Source: an uncultured Tabrizicola sp. (GTDB lineage Bacteria; Pseudomonadota; Alphaproteobacteria; Rhodobacterales; Rhodobacteraceae). From it: a stretch of DNA of 21,891 nucleotides. The notes beneath the pieces were generated by a model. The model was given only the letters and a program-made list of their open reading frames with translations, made no database searches and was not told where the DNA came from. Positions 14,604 to 21,891 of the stretch are shown here, piece by piece; within the stretch, counting starts at the first letter, position 1, and each line of letters begins with the position of its first letter. The stretch spans positions 1-21,891 of the forward strand of contig CALLZQ010000492.1 of NCBI GenBank assembly GCA_937858255.1, in the 5' to 3' direction. The position numbers and the translations under genes were made by a program.

Positions 14604-16055
14604 TCAGATCTCCAGCAAGGTGCGCAGCATGTCATCGACCGTCTGGATCACCCGCGCATTGGCAGCATAGGATTTCTCGATCTGCAACAGATCCTGCATT
14701 TCCTGATCGGTATCGACGCCCATCCGTTGTAACTCAGTCGCCAGCGTGTCGGACCGCGCCGCCGCAAAGGCATTGGCCGATTCAGCGGCCAGCCGGTCGG
14801 TCGCGATTTGTGACTGGGTTTCAGACAGAAGGGTGGCAAAGCTGCCGGTTGCAGGAACGCCCCCGGCGCCAGTGGTAGTGACGCTGTTCAGGGCTGTACG
14901 ATAACTTTGTAGCAGACTGGGATTGGCCAGCGTGCCCGGGGTGGTTGCGTTCAGCCCATCGCGCAGGCGCCAGACCTCACCGCCCCGGGAGGGGTCAACC
15001 CGATCCGACAGGGCAATACGACCGGCGAGGCCGGGCGCCGCCAAGTCCGAAGGGGTGCCACTATCGACAAAAAGGCCCGCCTCGCCACTGGCCAGAGTCG
15101 GATCGATGCCGCTGCCCGAAAGCCGTGTGACGAGATCGCGCGCCAGTGCATCTAGCCGTGCCTGTGCAGAAACCGCCAACCCGTCACGCAGTTCGAACAG
15201 GGCAGAGAGGCCGCCCTCGCCCAACTGGCCCCCGTCTGGGCCAGCGGAAAGGGGCTGGCCATCGATGGTCAGCCCGGAAAGGCCCCCTCCGGCAAGTGTC
15301 TTTTCCGGTGTCACAGAGGCAGTCGGGGAAAAGCCGAAAGTCGCGGCTCGGCTGTCCAGCAAGGTCTGCCCGGTCGTGGGATAGAGGGCGATCTGGGGGT
15401 GATCGCCTGCCACTTCGCGCAGCGGGACCAGGTCGGCGACCTGATCCACCATTCTCTGCCGTTCATCGAGCAGGCTGGTGAAATCTTCGCCCCGCGCGGC
15501 CATCGCGCCGATGGTTTTGTTCAACGTACGGATGCCCTTGAGCGCGGTGTTGAGGCGCTGGACTGCACCTACAATATCAGTATCGGCCCGGCTGCGAGCC
15601 TTGGCAATCTGGTCAGAGGCATCGCGCAGACCGGTGGCGAGGGCGCCGGCCCGTTCGGCCACCTGAGTCAGACGGGCCGAGGATTCCGGTCTGGCCGCCG
15701 CCTCGACCAGCGCCGATTCAAATGCGGCAAGCCGGCTGGTCAGGGCACCACTTTCGCCGGGCAGACCAAAGGCGCTTTCGATCTGTTTGAGAAATTTCAG
15801 GCCCGCCTTGCCCGCCGAGAGGCCGGCAGAGGCAAGGCGGTTCTCCTGCACGAGACCCTGATCGACAAGCCGCTCGACGCCGATGACGCGAACGCCGCGC
15901 CCCTGGGTGCCGGCAATCTGCGCGCCCAACTGGCCCTGACGACGCATATAGCCATCGACCTGTGCATTGGCGATGTTGTCCGAGGCGATTTCGGCCAATC
16001 GGGCATTTGCGGTCAGCCCGGAAAAGGCATTGGCAAGGGCGGTCGAGATGCTCAT
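14604..16055 (-). CDS. flgK: Flagellar hook-associated protein FlgK
   Basis: FlgK (HAP1) is the first junction protein added to the finished hook. The 483-aa protein has the rod/hook N-terminal signature (MSISTALANAFSGLTANARL, SDNIANAQVDGYMRRQ) and the matching C-terminal helix (QIEKSYAANARVIQTVDDML). Between them is the FlgK-type long helical region with LNTALKGIRTLNKTIGAM and SLLDERQRMVDQVADLV. GAGGAG lies eight bases upstream of the ATG. Because of the flgE frameshift (see flgE) the flgE stop now overlaps this start by four bases. Restoring the flgE frame would end that gene at 16068, leaving 12 bases that contain the flgK ribosome site. Shorter than the 547-aa enterobacterial FlgK, but complete at both ends. 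Confidence 0.94.
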   Translation of the reverse strand: MSISTALANAFSGLTANARLAEIASDNIANAQVDGYMRRQGQLGAQIAGTQGRGVRVIGVERLVDQGLVQENRLASAGLSAGKAGLKFLKQIESAFGLPGESGALTSRLAAFESALVEAAARPESSARLTQVAERAGALATGLRDASDQIAKARSRADTDIVGAVQRLNTALKGIRTLNKTIGAMAARGEDFTSLLDERQRMVDQVADLVPLREVAGDHPQIALYPTTGQTLLDSRAATFGFSPTASVTPEKTLAGGGLSGLTIDGQPLSAGPDGGQLGEGGLSALFELRDGLAVSAQARLDALARDLVTRLSGSGIDPTLASGEAGLFVDSGTPSDLAAPGLAGRIALSDRVDPSRGGEVWRLRDGLNATTPGTLANPSLLQSYRTALNSVTTTGAGGVPATGSFATLLSETQSQIATDRLAAESANAFAAARSDTLATELQRMGVDTDQEMQDLLQIEKSYAANARVIQTVDDMLRTLLEI

Positions 16056-17374
16056 CTCTCAGGCTCCTCAGCGTTTGATGTTGGTGGTTTCCTGTAGCAT
16101 CGCGTAACGGTCTGGATGACCTTGGCGTTCGACGAATAGGCCCGCTGCGTCTGGATCAGCGCGGTCAACTCGGCGGCAACATCGGTGGTCGATCCTTCGC
16201 GCGAATAACCGGCGATGGCGCCGGTCGGCCCGTCGCCGGCGTTCCACAGAAAGAACGACCCCGATTCCGGCGAGACCTGATAGGTCTGATTGTCGAGTGC
16301 GGTCAGGCCATTGACATTGGGCACGTCAACCATGGGGATTTGATAAATCTTGCGGACAAATCCGGTGTCATAGCTGGCGAGGATAAAGCCCTTGGCATCC
16401 ACCTCGACCGCCGTCAGGTTGCCGACGGGTGAGCCATCCTTGGTGATATTGGTGGGCGCAAAATTGTCGGAAAGCTGGGTGAGACCGTTGGTTTCCCCCG
16501 GCCGCCCGATTTCAAGGCTGATCGGCCCGCCTTCGACTTGCAGATCGATCATGCCGGTCTGCGGGTCATAATTGCCGCCCGACACTGTGGTCACGGTGGC
16601 GATCGTGCCACCGCTGGTGCGGCTGTCGTCAAATTCAAGCTGATATTCGCCGACCACGGCCCCATCCGAGGCGCTGTCCACGATCCGCATGGTCCATTGG
16701 TTGGAATAACCCGTGGCCGCGACGGTTGGTGTGAACGTCACTTGCAAGGTCTCAGAAGTGCCAAGGTTGCCGAAATATTCGATATTCCGCGATAGCGGCA
16801 GCCCTTCGGCCCCGGCGGCAGTTTCGGTGGCCGGCAGGTTCGCGCCCAGCGTGATGCGGGTTGTCGGGTCGCCTGCGGTCTGGTTGACGTTGATCGTGAC
16901 CGGTTCCAGCCCCGAAAGCGAGTCGCGGGGGAAATTCGGGATCTCGCCATCAGAATTGGCGGGCCAGCCCAGCAAGACCAGCCCGGAATCGGTGCGCAGA
17001 ACGCCATCGGCATCGGCCCGGAAAGAACCGGTCGTGGTCATCATCATCGGCACGTCGCCGGTCGTGGCCCCCATGGAGACAGCCGGAATGACCGGCAGCA
17101 TGCCGCGGCCCGACACGGCCAGATCGAGCGCATGGGCGGTGCCGATCAGCGGCCCCCGTTCTTCGATCAGGCGCAGGGTCGAGGCCCGGACGCCGCCCGC
17201 CGAGTAAGAGCCGGCGCCGCGCGAATTGCTGATCACCATGCTTTCAAATTCGGCCGAGGCGCGTTTGTAGCCAAAGGTCGAGGAATTCGCAATATTGTCG
17301 GAAATCGTGGCCAGCCGGGTCGCGTTCGCGTTCAGCCCTGCCACACCCGCATTCAGCGAGGAGGAAATCGTCAT
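16052..17374 (-). CDS. flgE: Flagellar hook protein FlgE, C-terminal tail altered by apparent frameshift
   Basis: FlgE builds the universal joint between basal body and filament. The ATG at 17374 begins MTISSSLNAGVAGLNANATR, then SDNIANSSTFGYKRA, an alphaproteobacterial-type hook start; AAAGG lies about nine bases upstream. An upstream TTG (17404) would add 10 unrelated residues and is rejected. The product is 440 aa. The C terminus follows the family up to AYSSNAKVIQTV, then continues TRCYRKPPTSNAEEPER. In the next frame the same bases read AMLQETTNIKR and stop at 16068-16070, which is the expected hook tail. One base, probably the G of a GAC codon, is missing near 16105-16106. The altered tail falls in the D0 domain that packs the hook core. 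A CtrA-like box lies about 60 bases before the gene. Sequencing error is a real alternative. Confidence 0.92.
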   Translation of the reverse strand: MTISSSLNAGVAGLNANATRLATISDNIANSSTFGYKRASAEFESMVISNSRGAGSYSAGGVRASTLRLIEERGPLIGTAHALDLAVSGRGMLPVIPAVSMGATTGDVPMMMTTTGSFRADADGVLRTDSGLVLLGWPANSDGEIPNFPRDSLSGLEPVTINVNQTAGDPTTRITLGANLPATETAAGAEGLPLSRNIEYFGNLGTSETLQVTFTPTVAATGYSNQWTMRIVDSASDGAVVGEYQLEFDDSRTSGGTIATVTTVSGGNYDPQTGMIDLQVEGGPISLEIGRPGETNGLTQLSDNFAPTNITKDGSPVGNLTAVEVDAKGFILASYDTGFVRKIYQIPMVDVPNVNGLTALDNQTYQVSPESGSFFLWNAGDGPTGAIAGYSREGSTTDVAAELTALIQTQRAYSSNAKVIQTVTRCYRKPPTSNAEEPER

Positions 17375-17433
17375 CAGTGCCGCCTTTCTACAGGTCGATG
17401 CCAATCAGTGCATCGCACCCTGAAGCACGGCGA

Positions 17434-17449
17434 TTAAGGGCGCCCTAAC
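17434..17449. promoter_or_regulatory. CtrA-like box upstream of flgE
   Basis: TTAA, seven bases, then CTAAC gives one mismatch to the CtrA recognition pattern TTAA-N7-TTAAC. It is centred about 67 bases before the flgE ATG, in the only sizeable gap of the motB-flgE-flgK-flgL-flgI run. CtrA commonly controls flagellar genes in Rhodobacterales. The core AGGGCGCCCT is also a perfect 10-bp palindrome, so another regulator is possible. Confidence 0.45.
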
Positions 17450-17467
17450 GCGTAAAGTTTTACCAGA

Positions 17468-18307
17468 TTACCTGACGCTGCGCAGCAAGATCACCTCCAG
17501 TCGGTTGTTGCGGTCAAGCGTCGGGTCCGGCGCGACGGGCTTGCGGTCGGCATGGCCCGAGATCCGGGCAAAACGCTCTGGCGCAAGCCCCTTGCCCTCT
17601 AGCAGCCCGCGCATGGTCTGCGCGCGTGACGCGGAAAGCGACCAGACCGGGTTGCTGCGCAGGATCACCGGATAACTCTTGGTATGGCCGCTGACCGCAA
17701 GAGAATTCGTTGTGGCCGCAAGGACTTCGGCCAGAATGCCTGCCAGTTCTGTCAGGGTTCCGGTCGGCTCGGCAGTCTCGGCGGTAAAAAGCGGCTGTCC
17801 GGGCAAATCGTAGATCTCGATCACCAGCCCCTCATCGGTGACGCGTGTGATCACATGGCGCAGCAACCGCTCCATCGTCATGCTCTCGCCGGTTTTGGCA
17901 AGCAATGCCTTTTCCACCTCGGCCATCAGCTCTTCGTCGGCCTTGGCAGCAGCGGCATCTGCCGGGATCGCCCCCCGGGCACGGTTTTCCTCGGCGGGTT
18001 CGCGGGCACTGGCCCCGGTGCCGTTTTGCACCAAGGTCATTTCAGATACGATGGAATCGCCCCCGAAACTGCCATCGCCCCCGCCCGAAACCCGTGTCAC
18101 CGGGATCGTCGGGCTGAAATAATCCGCCAGCCCCTTGCGTTGCTTTTCTGTCGTCGCGTTCAGCAGCCACATCAGCAGGAAAAAGGCCATCATGGCCGTC
18201 ACGAAGTCAGCATAGGCTACCTTCCACGCACCCCCGTGGTGGCCACCGCCAATGACGTTCTTTTTCCGTTTGATGATGACTGGCGCGGCATTTGATTGCC
18301 CTGCCAT
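17468..18307 (-). CDS. motB: Flagellar motor stator protein MotB
   Basis: MotB anchors the proton-conducting stator to peptidoglycan. Counting from the ATG at 18307, residues 28-47 are the single membrane helix WKVAYADFVTAMMAFFLLMW, with Asp34 as the proton-carrying residue, preceded by a basic cytoplasmic tail. The periplasmic C terminus (about residues 185-277) is OmpA-like: LAVSGHTKSYPV, VWSLSASRAQTMRGLL, ISGHADRKPVAP and RNNRLEVILL. The usual GHTD is GHTK here, whereas the Arg of the LSxxRA helix is kept, so peptidoglycan contact may differ. It is somewhat short (279 aa against 308 in E. coli). The style is that of alphaproteobacterial MotB. MotA is not in the window. It heads the minus-strand run into flgE, with a 93-base gap. 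The ribosome site is poor. Confidence 0.93.
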   Translation of the reverse strand: MAGQSNAAPVIIKRKKNVIGGGHHGGAWKVAYADFVTAMMAFFLLMWLLNATTEKQRKGLADYFSPTIPVTRVSGGGDGSFGGDSIVSEMTLVQNGTGASAREPAEENRARGAIPADAAAAKADEELMAEVEKALLAKTGESMTMERLLRHVITRVTDEGLVIEIYDLPGQPLFTAETAEPTGTLTELAGILAEVLAATTNSLAVSGHTKSYPVILRSNPVWSLSASRAQTMRGLLEGKGLAPERFARISGHADRKPVAPDPTLDRNNRLEVILLRSVR

Positions 18308-18334
18308 CCACACACCCAATGTTTCACACCCAGT

Positions 18335-18365
18335 CCCCGGTCTATCGAACCGGGGTGAACCGGGG
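18335..18365. repeat. Hairpin and direct repeat between the aldo/keto reductase gene and motB
   Basis: CCCCGGT (18335-18341) and ACCGGGG (18349-18355) form a 7-bp stem with a 7-base loop. A second copy, ACCGGGG (18359-18365), repeats ten bases on, so either copy could pair. It lies in the leader of motB and after the end of the aldo/keto reductase gene on the minus strand. No T-run follows. It may be a terminator, a leader structure or a protein site. Confidence 0.35.
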
Positions 18366-18388
18366 CTTAACAGATGCGATTTTAGGCA

Positions 18389-19417
18389 TTACTCGGCAGA
18401 AGAACGGGCCCAGAGGTTGATGTCTTCCTCGGCAGAGACCCGGTCGATCTCGGCCAGTTCTTCGGGGGTGAAGTCGAGATTGCCAATGGCGCCCGCACAA
18501 TCCACCACCTGTTCAGGGCGCGAGGCGCCGATCAGCGCGGTGGTAATCCCGCCGTCGCGCAGCACCCAGGCGATCGCCATCTGTGCCAGGGTCTGACCAC
18601 GGCGCGCGGCGATCTCGTTCAATGCCTTGACCGAGGCGACGGCACGGGGCGTAATCGTCGCGGGGTTAAGGCTTTTGCCTTGGGTCGCCCGGCTGCCTTC
18701 GGGTAGACCGTTCAGGTATTTGCCGGTCAGAATGCCCTGCGCCAGCGGAGTAAAGGCGATGGAACCGATACCCAGCTCTGCCAGCGTTTCCTTCAGCCTG
18801 TCCTTTTCAACCCAGCGATTGAGAATGTTGTAGCTGGGCTGGTGTATCAGGCAGGGGGTTCCGAGATCTTTCAGGATCGCCGCCGCCTCGCGCGTGCGCT
18901 CGGCATTATAGCTGGAGATCCCGGCATAAAGCGCCTTGCCAGACCGCACGATCTGGTCGAGTGCCATCATCGTCTCTTCGAGCGGCGTGTCGGGATCGAA
19001 GCGATGGGAATAGAAGATGTCGACATAGTCGAGGCCCATACGCCGCAGGCTCTGGTCGCAAGAGGCGATCAGGTATTTGCGGCTGCCCCATTCGCCATAG
19101 GGGCCGTCCCACATCAGATAGCCGGCCTTCGAGCTGATGATCAGCTCATCGCGATGGCTGGCGAAATCGGTCTTGAGGATCTCACCAAAGGCTTCTTCGG
19201 CGCTGCCGGGGGGCGGGCCGTAATTATTGGCCAGATCGAAATGGGTGATCCCGTGGTCAAAGGCGGTGCGGCAGATCGCGCGTTTGATGGCATGCGGCGT
19301 GTCGTGGCCAAAGTTGTGCCACAGACCAAGGCTGACCGCGGGCAGTTGCAGCCCGGATTTTCCGCAGCGGCGATAGATCATGCGGGAATAGCGGTCGGGG
19401 GCGGGTGTATAGGTCAT
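18389..19417 (-). CDS. yghZ: Aldo/keto reductase, YghZ (L-glyceraldehyde-3-phosphate reductase) type
   Basis: The 342-aa NADPH-dependent reductase follows E. coli YghZ along its whole length: RYCGKSG-like start, LPAVSLGLWHNFGHDTPHAI, THFDLANNYGPPPGSAEE with the catalytic Asp and Tyr, ELIISSKAGYLMWDGPYGEW with the Lys, DYVDIFYSHRFDPDTPLEET with the His, LIHQPSYNILNRWVE, FTPLAQGILTGKYLNG and LIGASRPEQV. E. coli YghZ reduces L-glyceraldehyde 3-phosphate and methylglyoxal, so a detoxifying role is likely. The ATG at 19417 has AGGAGG about six bases upstream. It diverges from the YihY-family gene with an 85-base spacer. Not obviously connected to the flagellar genes that follow on the same strand. 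Confidence 0.93.
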   Translation of the reverse strand: MTYTPAPDRYSRMIYRRCGKSGLQLPAVSLGLWHNFGHDTPHAIKRAICRTAFDHGITHFDLANNYGPPPGSAEEAFGEILKTDFASHRDELIISSKAGYLMWDGPYGEWGSRKYLIASCDQSLRRMGLDYVDIFYSHRFDPDTPLEETMMALDQIVRSGKALYAGISSYNAERTREAAAILKDLGTPCLIHQPSYNILNRWVEKDRLKETLAELGIGSIAFTPLAQGILTGKYLNGLPEGSRATQGKSLNPATITPRAVASVKALNEIAARRGQTLAQMAIAWVLRDGGITTALIGASRPEQVVDCAGAIGNLDFTPEELAEIDRVSAEEDINLWARSSAE

Positions 19418-19502
19418 CGGCTCCTCCTGTTGGCGCTACCATTTCACTCTGCGCGGCCAAGGGCAAGTTGCAGCCGCCGCCGTGCTGGGCCAAAGTGGCG
19501 CC

Positions 19503-20402
19503 ATGATCGAAACGGCTCGCAGTTTGATGGCATTCTTCTGGGCGATCTGGGGCCGGGTCGGCGCGGGGCATTTCGGCCTGATCGCCGCCGGGGTTGCTTT
19601 CTATGCGATGTTCGCGGTCTTTCCGGGGATCGCCGCCAGCGTCGCGATCTGGAGTTTGGTCGCTGACCCTGGGGTGATCGCCAGCTATCTGCAAGTGGCC
19701 GAGGAATTCCTGCCCCCCGATGCGGGGGTGCTGGTCCATGATCAGGTCATGGGCCTCCTCGCCACGCCGCGCACGACCTTGGGCTGGGCTACGGCCTTTT
19801 CCATTCTGATCGCCCTCTACTCCGCCCGGGCCGGTGTGTCGGCGCTGATCAGCGGGCTGGAGGTCGTGCACCGGGCCACGCCGAGGTCATTCCTCTGGGG
19901 CTGGGCGATTGATTTCATCCTGACCGGGGCGCTGATCCTTGCGCTGTTCGTCGGGCTGACCACCTCCATCGCGGTGCCGATCATCCTGCAATATATCGAG
20001 CTTGGCCCCCTCAACGCCTGGCTCTTGGCGGTGCTGCCGCGACTGGCGATGTTCCTTCTGGTGCTGACCTGTCTGGCCATCCTCTACCGCTTTGGCCCCA
20101 ACCGGCCCGAGGGGACGGCACGGCCACATATCTGGCTGGGGATGATGGTCGCCACCCTTGCCTGGGCCTTGGTCAGCATCGCCTTTTCGGAATACCTCGC
20201 CAATTTCGACAGCTACAACCGGATCTACGGCTCGATCGGGGCGGTGGCGGCGCTGTTGATGTGGCTCTATCTCTCGGTCTGGGCGGTGCTGCTGGGTGGG
20301 GCGATCAATGCCGAGATCAGCGAGCGGCAGGCGCCCGGTCTTGCCTGGGGCGTCCCCCCGGTCGAGGGAGCGGGGGAAAATGCGGCGCCAAACTCGCCAT
20401 GA
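19503..20402 (+). CDS. YihY/BrkB-family inner-membrane protein
   Basis: The 299-aa protein has the YihY (formerly called ribonuclease BN) family pattern of about six membrane helices: GHFGLIAAGVAFYAMFAVFP near residue 22, helices near 95-115, 135-165, 175-200, 215-235 and 245-270, and the family end NRIYGSIGAVAALLMWLYLS. The family's function is not established; the old RNase BN assignment is wrong, and no nuclease motif is seen. The ATG at 19503 is preferred over a GTG at 19482 because the family begins close to it, although its ribosome site is weak (AAAGTGG). It diverges from the aldo/keto reductase and converges on xylA. Confidence 0.9.
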   Translation: MIETARSLMAFFWAIWGRVGAGHFGLIAAGVAFYAMFAVFPGIAASVAIWSLVADPGVIASYLQVAEEFLPPDAGVLVHDQVMGLLATPRTTLGWATAFSILIALYSARAGVSALISGLEVVHRATPRSFLWGWAIDFILTGALILALFVGLTTSIAVPIILQYIELGPLNAWLLAVLPRLAMFLLVLTCLAILYRFGPNRPEGTARPHIWLGMMVATLAWALVSIAFSEYLANFDSYNRIYGSIGAVAALLMWLYLSVWAVLLGGAINAEISERQAPGLAWGVPPVEGAGENAAPNSP

Positions 20403-20406
20403 GAAA

Positions 20407-20430
20407 GGGGCGAAGGTTTCCCCCCGCCCC
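20407..20430 (-). terminator. Possible intrinsic terminator after xylA
   Basis: Read on the minus strand, a GGGGCG/CGCCCC stem with a 12-base loop (20430-20407) is followed by TTTCTC. It lies 35 bases past the xylA stop, between the convergent xylA and yihY-like genes. The T-run is short and interrupted, so strength is doubtful. Confidence 0.4.
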
Positions 20431-20465
20431 GTCCGTCACTGCTGGCCATCCACCAACCGGCAGCG

Positions 20466-21767
20466 TCAGATATATTTGTTCCACAGGTTCTCCAGCCGCT
20501 CTTGCCGGCCCGATTTCGGCTGCGGCTCCAGCCCCTCGGCGGTGACGCGGGCGGCGGCCTCGGCGAGCGATCCCTTCAGCATCGCCTGCGCGGCGGGGGG
20601 GTTCCAGCCGGCATAGCGGGCGTCACGCGCGGCCTCCAGTTCACCCGATTCCAGCATCGCCGCCGCCGCCTTGAGCGCGCGGGCGCAGGTGTCCATGCCG
20701 CCGACATGTGCAAGGATCAGATCTTCGGGGTCAAGCGACTGGCGACGGATCTTGGCATCAAAGTTCGTCCCGCCCGTGGTGTAACCGCCGGCGCGCAGGA
20801 TCTCATAGAAGGCGAGGGCCTTTTCCGCGTGGTTGTTCGGGAACTGGTCGGTATCCCAGCCCGACTGGTAATCGTTGCGGTTCATGTCGATCGAGCCAAA
20901 GATCCCCAGCGCGGCGGCCAGGGCGATCTCATGCTCAAAGCTGTGACCGGCGAGGATGGCGTGGCCCTGTTCGATATTGGTCTTGACCTCACCTTCAAGG
21001 CCAAAGTCCTTGAGGAAGCCGTAGACTGTGGCCACGTCGTAATCATACTGGTGCTTGGACGGTTCCTGCGGCTTGGGCTCGATCAGGATCGTGCCCTTGA
21101 AGCCGATCTTGTACTTGTATTCGACCACCTGTTGCAGGAAGCGGCCCGCATGGGCGCGCTCGGCCGCGAGGTCGGTGTTCAGAAGGGTCTCATAGCCCTC
21201 GCGTCCGCCCCAGAGGACATAGTTCTGGCCGCCAAGTTTCATCGTGGCGTCCATGTTCGCCTTTACCGTCGCGGCGGCATAGGCATAGACATCGGGATCG
21301 GGGTTGGTGGCCGCGCCCGACATCCAGCGGCGGTGCGAGAAGAGGTTCGAGGTGCCCCAGAGCAGCTTGGCCTTGTGCGAGGTCTGCTTTTCGCCGAGGT
21401 AATCGACGATTTCATTCAGGTTGCGCAGGCTTTCGGCAAAGGTTGCGCCTTCGGGGCGGGCGTCGGCGTCGTGGAAGCAGTAGAAGGGCGCGCCGAGGAT
21501 ATCGAACATCTCAAAGGCCACGTCGGCCTTGAGCTTGGCCAGCGCCATGGTGTCGCCGAACCACGGACGGTCGAGGGTCTGGCCGCCAAAGGGATCGCCG
21601 CCCGGCCAGGCAAAGCTGTGCCAATAGGCGACGGCAAAGCGAAGGTGATCTTCCATCCGCTTGCCGAGGATCACCTCATCAGGGTTGTAATGGCGAAAGG
21701 CGAATTCGCTGGTGGCGTTCGGCCCCTGATAGGTGATGGCGGGGATATTCTTGAAAAAGTCGGTCAT
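20466..21767 (-). CDS. xylA: Xylose isomerase
   Basis: XylA interconverts D-xylose and D-xylulose in the cytoplasm, the first step of xylose use. The 433-aa TIM-barrel protein is close in length to E. coli XylA (440). It shows the active-site His in [30 protein letters not shown] with the His-Asp pair, [16 protein letters not shown], the metal-site Glu and Lys of [18 protein letters not shown], the His of [16 protein letters not shown] and the Asp residues of [19 protein letters not shown]. Its ATG overlaps by four bases (ATGA) the stop of the partial upstream gene, probably xylB, so the two are coupled. No XylR-type operator can be seen, because the promoter lies beyond the right edge. Confidence 0.98.
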   Translation of the reverse strand: MTDFFKNIPAITYQGPNATSEFAFRHYNPDEVILGKRMEDHLRFAVAYWHSFAWPGGDPFGGQTLDRPWFGDTMALAKLKADVAFEMFDILGAPFYCFHDADARPEGATFAESLRNLNEIVDYLGEKQTSHKAKLLWGTSNLFSHRRWMSGAATNPDPDVYAYAAATVKANMDATMKLGGQNYVLWGGREGYETLLNTDLAAERAHAGRFLQQVVEYKYKIGFKGTILIEPKPQEPSKHQYDYDVATVYGFLKDFGLEGEVKTNIEQGHAILAGHSFEHEIALAAALGIFGSIDMNRNDYQSGWDTDQFPNNHAEKALAFYEILRAGGYTTGGTNFDAKIRRQSLDPEDLILAHVGGMDTCARALKAAAAMLESGELEAARDARYAGWNPPAAQAMLKGSLAEAAARVTAEGLEPQPKSGRQERLENLWNKYI

Positions 21768-21891
21768 GACAGGGATCCAATAGCGTTGCGTGCGGCGACA
21801 TGGCGGGCATGGGCCGCGTCGAAGGCGGCGGTAAGGTTGGGATCGGGCGCGATTTCGCGCGCGATGCGGGGCCGGGTGGCGGTCTCGGCCC
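21764..21891 (-). CDS. xylB: C-terminal end of an upstream gene, probably xylulokinase xylB (5' end outside window)
   Basis: Only the last 42 codons are visible. They read through [20 protein letters not shown] and end NAIGSLS before a TGA that overlaps the xylA ATG. A proline-aspartate-x-x-L-x-x-A-F-x-x-A-x-x-R/H pattern near the end is typical of xylulokinase C termini, and xylB-xylA is a common order. The segment is too short to prove the family. The reading frame is open to the window edge and the codon use is strongly GC-rich at third positions. Confidence 0.6.
   Translation of the reverse strand, partial: AETATRPRIAREIAPDPNLTAAFDAAHARHVAARNAIGSLS

Noticed and set aside
16052..16120. 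Programmed frameshifting in flgE
   Set aside because: No slippery run or stimulatory structure is seen at the switch point, and hook proteins are not known to need one; deletion or sequencing error is simpler.
17438..17447. AGGGCGCCCT palindrome as a motB terminator
   Set aside because: A 10-bp perfect palindrome leaves no loop for an RNA hairpin and no T-run follows; the CtrA-like reading explains it better.
17375..17467. A sigma-54 promoter before flgE (TGGCATCGACCTGTAG on the minus strand)
   Set aside because: Although it begins TGGCAT, the -12 GC is absent at the required ten-base spacing.
17453..17479. TAAAGTTT on the plus strand, resembling a FliA -35 element
   Set aside because: At the proper 11-base spacing it is followed by CTGACGCT, not GCCGATAA, and it would point antisense into motB.

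Overview
The window looks like chromosomal DNA of a GC-rich alphaproteobacterium, most likely from the Rhodobacteraceae (Rhodobacter/Paracoccus-like). The reasons are the composition, the alphaproteobacterial style of the MotB and FlgE/FlgK/FlgL proteins, a CtrA-like box, and the subtype of the CMP-Kdo synthetase. Almost the whole window is coding. No gene-free stretch exceeds about 190 bases, and I saw no rRNA, tRNA, CRISPR array or insertion sequence.

Layout. (1) 1-4408 is flagellar locus A. A divergently transcribed LPP20/FlgP-like lipoprotein gene runs off the left edge. To its right is a tight operon flhA - flhF-like - fliA. The two transcription units diverge from a 187-bp spacer that carries the same 17-bp sigma-54 promoter sequence twice, once per strand. 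(2) 4433-5365 is an unrecognised 310-aa protein gene, convergent with fliA. (3) 5489-8114 is a Kdo operon, kdsD - kdsA - kdsB, which makes the activated LPS inner-core sugar. (4) 8249-9154 is a LysR-type regulator. (5) 9174-11618 (minus) is a coupled run of a MoaB/CinA-N-like protein, a GNAT acetyltransferase and an OmpA-domain periplasmic protein. It diverges from map, the methionine aminopeptidase gene (11762-12571). (6) 12584-18307 (minus) is flagellar locus B, motB - flgE - flgK - flgL - flgI. (7) 18389-20402 holds a YghZ-type aldo/keto reductase diverging from a YihY/BrkB membrane protein. (8) 20466-21891 (minus) is xylA, preceded by the last codons of what is probably xylB.

The flagellar content is the most interesting part. 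Locus A (sigma-54 promoters, FlhF, FliA and an LPP20 lipoprotein) has the gene set and regulation typical of gammaproteobacterial polar flagella and of the horizontally acquired Fla1 system of Rhodobacter sphaeroides. Locus B has an alphaproteobacterial-type gene order and protein style, with a CtrA-like box before flgE. Either two systems coexist or one mosaic system uses both kinds of control; the window alone does not decide this.

Several flagellar genes look altered. flgE has an apparent one-base deletion near its 3' end that replaces the conserved C-terminal tail. flgI lacks a conserved internal segment. The flhF-like gene has a P-loop but not the other GTPase motifs.
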